Source of the DNA: Incurvaria masculella
Taxonomy: Eukaryota > Arthropoda > Insecta > Lepidoptera > Incurvariidae
Reading direction: 5' to 3'
Length of the DNA stretch: 64,000 nt
Assembly (NCBI GenBank): GCA_946894095.1
Contig: OX335651.1
Coordinates: 16,080,501-16,144,500, forward strand
Shown piece after piece: positions 58,485-64,000 of the stretch (the stretch's first letter is position 1; each line of letters begins with the position of its first letter). The notes beneath the pieces were generated by a model. The model had not been told where the DNA came from and did not search any database. It was given only the letters and a program-made list of their open reading frames with translations. Position numbers and translations under genes: made by a program.

Positions 58485-59257
58485 TAGTCTATAAAGATTT
58501 AAGCGCACATGGGGATATAGTGATATAGGGACAGAGAAAGCGACATTGTTTAATACTATGTAGTGATAGTGATTAGCAACAGTGTAAATCGGTTGGTCTG
58601 TAATACTCTTGTAGCTAGAAGTCGGATAAGGCGGAAAATTATATTTCCCATAATTTTTTTTCGATGCTGGATAAAATATAAAACATTGTTAAGTTTAAAG
58701 TTTTCAAAAGCTACAGCGAACGGTCTTCAATATCTTCTTCCTGATTTGTGACGAAGCGTAAACAGGAATTAATTTCCAGTCACAATTTATTATGCAAATT
58801 TTCAAAGGCTTTATTATTTATATGTATTTTAAACGTTCATATAATACCGTGGAAAAAGTAATGACACTACCACTAAAAATGTAACACTCATTCAGTATCT
58901 TCATTCCACCAAAAAATAGGGTAGTAATTTGTAGCATGTGTGTGTGCCGATATTTCCATGCTGACTGCAACAACATGCAGGCCAACATCTCTCGGTGGGA
59001 CCCACGGAGGAACCTCTATCCTCCGGGGTGGGACCACAAATCTCGAGAGTCATCGGGCACAGCCCAGTAAAAAAATAATTTTATTGTTAGAGCAAATTGT
59101 CACTGAACGCAAATATGTATAAGATGTATTCTCGCACATTCGCTTACCACACATAGAATTTTTCTAATTGTCTGAAAAGCGTATTAAATGTTCCACTTCA
59201 CCAGGCATCGAACCCGGTTGCGTGCGCTCGTTCTGACCGCGGTGCCGTTGGTTGCAG
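58485..59257. other. 3' end of the giant intron
   Basis: The last 50 bp before the acceptor include GGCATCGAACCCGGTT, the reverse complement of a tRNA B-box-like segment, so a SINE-derived fragment seems to lie next to the acceptor. TTCTGAC at 59230-59236 is a plausible branch site 21 bases upstream of GTTGCAG. At 58980-59060, GGTGGGACC occurs twice around a small GC-rich palindrome. Confidence 0.5.
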
Positions 59258-59326
59258 ATGATCAAGATGATGGTGACGGTGGTTGCGGTATTCACAGTCT
59301 GCTGGTTGCCGCTCAACGTACTTATC
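59258..59326 (+). CDS. Neuropeptide GPCR (RYamide/NPY-like receptor), TM6 exon; partial
   Basis: A 69-bp, 23-codon exon reading MIKMMVTVVAVF then TVCWLPLNVLI. This is TM6 of a class A receptor, with the conserved phenylalanine and the C-W-x-P toggle-switch motif. The acceptor TTGCAG ends at 59257 and the donor GTAAGT begins at 59327; both borders are phase 0. It joins in frame to the KRK end of the TM5/ICL3 exon 55 kb upstream. The IKMM...CWLPLN pattern is typical of insect RYamide, NPY-like and related peptide receptors. The Met is internal, not a start. TM7 and the tail must be downstream of the window. Confidence 0.85.
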
Positions 59327-61269
59327 GTAAGTATCTTCAACATTAACTTACATGAACTAATATGAATGTGTTTTTATTTAGGAGGACCTCATTCTCAAAT
59401 CAGTCCTTATTGAGGTTAACCTGAGTTTTGGACATTTGAAGCAATTATACCTAATCTGTGCTTTAACCACAATGTTTGAATTTCATTTTCTGGCTCGACA
59501 TTCACCGCCCCAATTCTTTATTGCCGAGTTTTCATGGGTTCCTTTACAATCGTGTCTAGGTGTGACAGGCGCGATCCGCCTTCTTACAAAAAACTTTAAA
59601 GAGTGCATCTGTATTGAACTAAATAGTACATATCAAATAAAAACGGGCTTATTTATATCCTAAGATACTTAAAGTTAATTCAAATTAAAACTGAACATGG
59701 GATTCGGTCAGAAATTTCGAGGCTAGTTGCTTTCTTGTGTTGAAGGTGTGGGATTTCTTTCTGATGATATTATTATTTATTTGATTTCAATCTACACACC
59801 CTCGCTTACTGTGAGGACACACCAAATAAACGGATGTCAACCGTGCAATAAATATAACAACAGGTTAATAAAAAACGTCAACGACCAACCGGCAACCGAT
59901 CAGAAAAAAATGCCATCAGTAGACGATCCATCACTGAGGTATTTACACTCGCATGGCTGAAGCGTTGTAATCCTAAATCCACTTTATCAGAACGGTAATT
60001 AATATGACGGCTGATAGGGTCGTATTGACAGATTAACATCAGCATGCTTAAATCTAAGCATGTGTGAATGCGGCTTTAGAGATGAGGTGGCATTCCGCGT
60101 GCGTGACCGCGCCCCGCGCCAACACAGGGAAATGTCGATAACGAGAGAGAAATAGTGGCTGTAAATCGAGGGAAATGCCTGGAAAAGCGGCTTCACCGCC
60201 GACGCCCAAGGCCCACCGTCTCGCTGCCATCGCCGCAGGGTTCGAATGTTCTGCCGTTGTCCGCGTGTCGTATTTTTTTGACCGATATTATTGAAAAAAA
60301 AAAACGGACGAGTTAGATCATTGTCGTCCGTACATAGTGTTTTCCGATTTTGATAGTAAAATCGAAATCTTTTTGTTATTTATTAGAGTTATAGACGATT
60401 TGATATATTTAAATGGAATGTGATGTAAGTATTAAGTGTGTAGGTTTTTTAATTTTTTAAGTAAAACCGTGTGCACTAATTAAGGCCCAAGTTAGGTAGC
60501 TTTAAAATCTATTTACTGTATAAAAACAGTTCGTGGACAGCCATGTAGAAGTCGTTAAAGCCCTAAGAGCAATTTCAGACTTTATATAATTTGTTTCATT
60601 CAGATTGATAAAAGTATGCGTTTATTAACAATTATATATAGGCGATGCTACAGATAATATCATTAACATTTTGTCTAAAACAAACCTGTTCATTATCAAT
60701 CATAAAAATTCAAAAAAATGGTACTAGAAACTTTAAAATAATGATAATCTTGTCGTGCCCGCGCAGTGGTTTAGTAATGCAATGAAAATATTCTTTATTG
60801 CTTACAACTATTATATCATAGTATGCAAAGTCGATTTTATTGCCTAGTAGGTGGAGCGGTATATTGTGTTCGCAACTAGTAACTTGCCTTTTTGAAATTG
60901 ATTGTTAATACCAAAAAGTATGGTAGTCTAACTAGAATATTATTTCCGGCTACAGGATAATATAATACAATATTGATAAGAGACGCCGTCTCTCGACTTT
61001 GTGAGGATCGCGTGGCGCGAACAGCGTCTCAGCTGCAATTGGGTGTGGTAAGAGGACAGGATCATAGTGTTAGAATATGCAATAAAAATATTTTTTATAT
61101 TCGGTGGCGAAAAAATTTATAACAATTACAGTTCAGATGTTTTTTTATTCTGGGTATAAGCTGGGTATATTGGTTATATGTAATACATTTAAATAGTTCA
61201 TATTCTTGACGTTTACGAAGCTAAATAAATCACGCCTCACGTGACGTTGTGTTGTTGTAATACGAAGAT
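59327..61269. other. Following intron, first part
   Basis: It begins with the GTAAGT donor. A GC-rich patch lies at 60090-60250. No TM7 exon (NPxxY region) was found by eye here. Confidence 0.5.
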
Positions 61270-61390
61270 TGTTTTATGGAATCTGACATGAATTGCTAAT
61301 ACCACACAACTACCGTTATGATATTAGCACAATACACCACATCAAGAATGATGTAGGAATTAGGTATCCGATTAAATTCAATGTAAAACA
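61270..61390 (-). mobile_element. Truncated SINE body, inverted
   Basis: TAATACCACACAACTACCGT and GATATTAGCACAATACACCA are the reverse complement of the tail shared by the SINEs at 50993 and 52718; the 5' part is lost. Confidence 0.7.
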
Positions 61391-61804
61391 CATCTTTCTA
61401 TGAGTAGCATTCTTGCAATTTACACATCGTAGATACTCGAACTCTCGTGAACATTAAGCAGGAATCAATCGATGAAAATGAAATTGAAATGATTGTTTCA
61501 ATAGTACAGACGCAGATCGACAGACAGCTGAAGGTAGAGCCTAAGTATTATGGGAGACGTAACAGCTGGCGTGCCCTAAAATCGCCAGATCACGCAAAAA
61601 TTATGATGTTGTCATGCTGTCGTTACTGTCGGATATTACTTTATTAATGTATTTTTTCGCGGCGGGTGGGGCTCTAGCCTAGGCTTCGCGTTTGTCTCAT
61701 TTTGTTTCGAAGAAAATACACATAAAGGAGTATTTAAGTTCCAATGGATAATTTCACAATGGCCTATTATATATAGTTTTTTTTATTATGCCAACTGACT
61801 TAGA
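61391..61804. other. Intron sequence
   Basis: No supported feature. The 66-codon ORF at 61447 (QESIDENEIEMIVSIVQTQI) is unassigned and of low confidence as a gene. Confidence 0.4.
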
Positions 61805-62055
61805 TGGCTAATACCACACAACTACAGTTATAATATTAGTCCAATACACAGCATTCCCGAAGGAATTGGATAATATGCCATGACCTTCCCTTTATGAGCA
61901 CACCTACATTGAACTGGATGGAAAACACGGACAATTTTTTATTGCCGACGAAATGAACTTATCCAAATCAGAAAGAGAAAGAAAGTGGTACATGATCGGG
62001 GCCAAGTTCCCGCGCCATTAGGCTATGAGTCGCTCTAACTACTAGGCTCCCAGGC
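61805..62055 (-). mobile_element. SINE with tRNA-like head, inverted copy
   Basis: The reverse complement reads GAGCCTAGTAGTTAGAGCGA (head, A-box-like), CACTTTCTTTCTCTTTCTGA, GATAAGTTCATTTCGTC, then the shared body CCATCCAGTTCAATGTAG and the tail TGTGTGGTATTAGCCA. The middle (the GCCCGGGTTGG segment) is missing, so it is an internally deleted or shorter variant. Confidence 0.8.
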
Positions 62056-63663
62056 TCGTCAGTACCAGGGCTCCCTACATCAATGATTGCTCAAAATAAT
62101 TAGGCTGTTAGGGACATCATATAAACTCTGCTGCCTTTATCATGCCTTAGTGCAATGTAAAGTGGATGTGAGATTCAGCTTATCATTTGATAGCGGCATC
62201 TCTATGGTCCCATCCAATCATCCTTAACATGGTTTGATGTCATTAAGGATGTCTTAAGGGTGTATTAAGATCGCAAATCGCAATTTCGAATTATGCAAAA
62301 TATTTGAAGGCAAACTGTATGTGTGTGTATGTGTTCAGCCTATCATACGCTGAGATTCTTTTAATAGGGTTTAGGAAGATTGCCAATTTTACTTTCCAAG
62401 GCGCAAATTTCTTCCTCACCATATCGCGTCGGTACCTCACTCACGTGTTTGGTTTTCTATGTTTTGGCTTTGCTTTTTATGTTATGAGGATTTGTTTTTT
62501 TTTCGGTCAACATTACACACAAATAACAGACAATTTAACAATAAAGAAATCAACAAACTGAACAATATAATAAATCTTAATCCAACAACTGTTGCCACAA
62601 AACAAATCTGTTTATTGCTTACCTAGAAAACTTAACGTAAAGTATGTATTTAATATATATATATATATATATTACATTTTTGAAATGGATTTAATCAGCC
62701 TTCAATAAAAACTATATCAAAAACAAGAATTAAATACGTACTAGCTAAAATTAAAACCGTCCAGGAGCAGTCGAGACGGGATTGCAGCAGTGCCGGGGGC
62801 CCCCGACAACCCTGGTGCCCATCAGACGATATAAAAATATATATATTGGATAAATATGTATCTATATTAATTATTTAGTAACAGAATTTAAAAAAAATAT
62901 ATATAGTATAGCATATAAAAAACATGTACACTTTATACATATAGTGTCTCTTAAACTTAGATTGCATCAAAAATGAAAGAAAATCTTCTATTTGCATGCG
63001 TTCATGTTCATGCATCATGTTTTCTTTTGCCTTTGAAGCCTTTAAATACTGCTACGTATAAATGTATAATTTACAAGTTTCAATATTTCACTTTTAAAAT
63101 TGGACCGATTATTTGAAAAAGGGTTAACTTAATTAAATAATACATAGTAAGTCCTAAACATTTGGAAGGTTTACGTTTACCAGCGTTATTTCTACTAAGT
63201 GATGAAATAAGTTAGAGCTGCGAGTGGTTCGTTAATGGCTACATGTATATTAACTTGCAATAATAATTCGCTACATTTTATTTTATTTTTGATTATCTTA
63301 TGTATAAACATAACATCAGGGATTTCTCATTTTAATTATTAAATACATGAGTGACAGGTAATCGTTTCTCCAAATTATTACAAGCGTCAAAAATGTAGGC
63401 GGACTAAATAATTAAATCATTGTTTTTAGTTTGCAGGAAACAACAGATTTTGATAACTTACAATTAAATTATTTAATAAGCAATAACTATCAAATAATTT
63501 ACCTATCAATTAATTGTTAATTTTGTATTTTTTTTATAAAATAAAGGCAATGTTTTAAAGAGAACACTAATTTGGTAATTTAATCTAAATTTGTAGATTT
63601 TTCATAGTCTCATTAGTTGGCAAGTTCAACTACTTATTGGGTAACCGGTGGCGTGTTATCAGC
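62056..63663. other. Intron sequence with an (AT)n run
   Basis: (AT)n at about 62653-62672 and a short GC-rich patch at 62760-62825. No exon, RNA or transposon boundary recognised. Confidence 0.5.
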
Positions 63664-63922
63664 TTAAGAACGGCCCGTAAGCAGTGTTCCCCATACAAAC
63701 GTAGTTGACTAATCATTTGAAAAACACTGTTCCGATTTGGTTGATATCTAAGTATCTAAGTATCTAGTATCTAATATTCTAGAATAAATATCTGTGTCTG
63801 CACGTTTTTGTTTCGATATCTAGTCCCAAATATCAAGCAAATTGGAATAATGGCATTTAAATGATTAGTAAACTACGCTTGTATGGGGAGCGTAATTTTC
63901 TGATGCTGACGGACCCACCTCA
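63664..63922. mobile_element. TTAA-type MITE, uninterrupted relative of 25345-25925
   Basis: The left end TTAAGAACGGCCCGTAAGC and right end GACGGACCCACCTCAA (a mutated TTAA) enclose inverted arms CCCCATACAAACGTAGTTGA and TAAACTACGCTTGTATGGGG. At about 259 bp it shows the element before the hairpin insertion seen at 25.6 kb. Confidence 0.75.
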
Positions 63923-63924
63923 AC

Positions 63925-64000
63925 ACACCACATGGGAACTAAGTGCCATGCAAGGACCTTCCGTATATTGCTCGGCTACATTGAACTGGATGGAAAACAG
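63925..64000 (-). mobile_element. SINE body, inverted, cut by the window end
   Basis: ACCTTCCGTATATTGCTCGG and CTACATTGAACTGGATGGAA are the reverse complement of the shared SINE body. The head would lie beyond 64000. Confidence 0.75.

Larger units (their letters stand above)
4010..59257 (+). other. Giant intron (about 55.2 kb) of the receptor gene
   Basis: It begins with GTACGA directly after the TM5/ICL3 exon and ends with GTTGCAG directly before the TM6 exon. Both sides are phase 0, so the joined frame reads ...QRSKRK-MIKMMVTVV..., which is the normal ICL3-TM6 junction of this receptor class. I saw no other receptor exon inside it. Nearly all recognisable content is transposable elements. 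An unrecognised small exon or alternative first exon cannot be excluded. Confidence 0.8.

Noticed and set aside
60060..60250. GC-rich region as a possible TM7 exon
   Set aside because: No NPxxY-like frame in any reading, no convincing splice pair.
61447..61647. 66-codon ORF with a natural-looking start (NIKQESIDENEIE)
   Set aside because: Too short, no known domain or splice context; left unassigned.

Overview
The window looks like a stretch of a moth or butterfly (Lepidoptera) chromosome. The evidence is an AT-rich background, insect-type TTAGG repeats at 7171-7200, and dense interspersed repeats of kinds common in Lepidoptera (GGGTTCCGTACC, ACCGACTTC and ACTAGCTG types, and TTAA-flanked elements). 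There is a spliced gene with an enormous intron and no prokaryotic-style gene packing. No complete protein-coding gene is present.

The only host gene I can support is part of a class A (rhodopsin-type) neuropeptide receptor on the + strand. One exon (3811-4009) encodes the end of extracellular loop 2, TM5 and intracellular loop 3. The next (59258-59326) encodes TM6 with the CWLP motif. Both have good splice sites and compatible phases, so almost all of the window is a single intron of about 55.2 kb between TM5 and TM6. It most resembles the RYamide/NPY-like peptide receptors. TM1-TM4 and TM7 lie outside the window. About 1 kb after the TM5 exon are two decayed, stop-containing copies of that same exon.

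The intron is built of mobile elements. From 4 to 17 kb there are MITEs, a tRNA-like palindrome, two head-to-tail ACTAGCTG elements, a DNA transposon remnant with a broken MADF domain, TTAA-type MITEs, and a 167-bp perfect inverted repeat. From 20.9 to 22.2 kb there is a decayed Penelope-like element with an RT fragment and a GIY-YIG endonuclease. From 24 to 29 kb there are LINE remnants and a hairpin-shaped element present twice, once nested in a MITE with a 14-bp target duplication. From 33.0 to 33.7 kb there is a 61-bp tandem repeat (12 units).

The most striking object is 37513-50894: two near-identical 3,411-bp direct repeats (TGT...ACA) around a 6.56-kb internal region with no recognisable gag or pol, flanked by the 4-bp duplication CATT. 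This is the structure of a very large non-autonomous LTR retrotransposon (LARD-like), apparently recent. Downstream are two SINEs that share a body but carry different heads (tRNA-like at 51.0 kb, 5S-rRNA-like at 52.7 kb), further LINE, SINE and MITE copies, the TM6 exon, and intron sequence to the end of the window. All calls are by eye. Family names marked as resemblance were not verified by database search.
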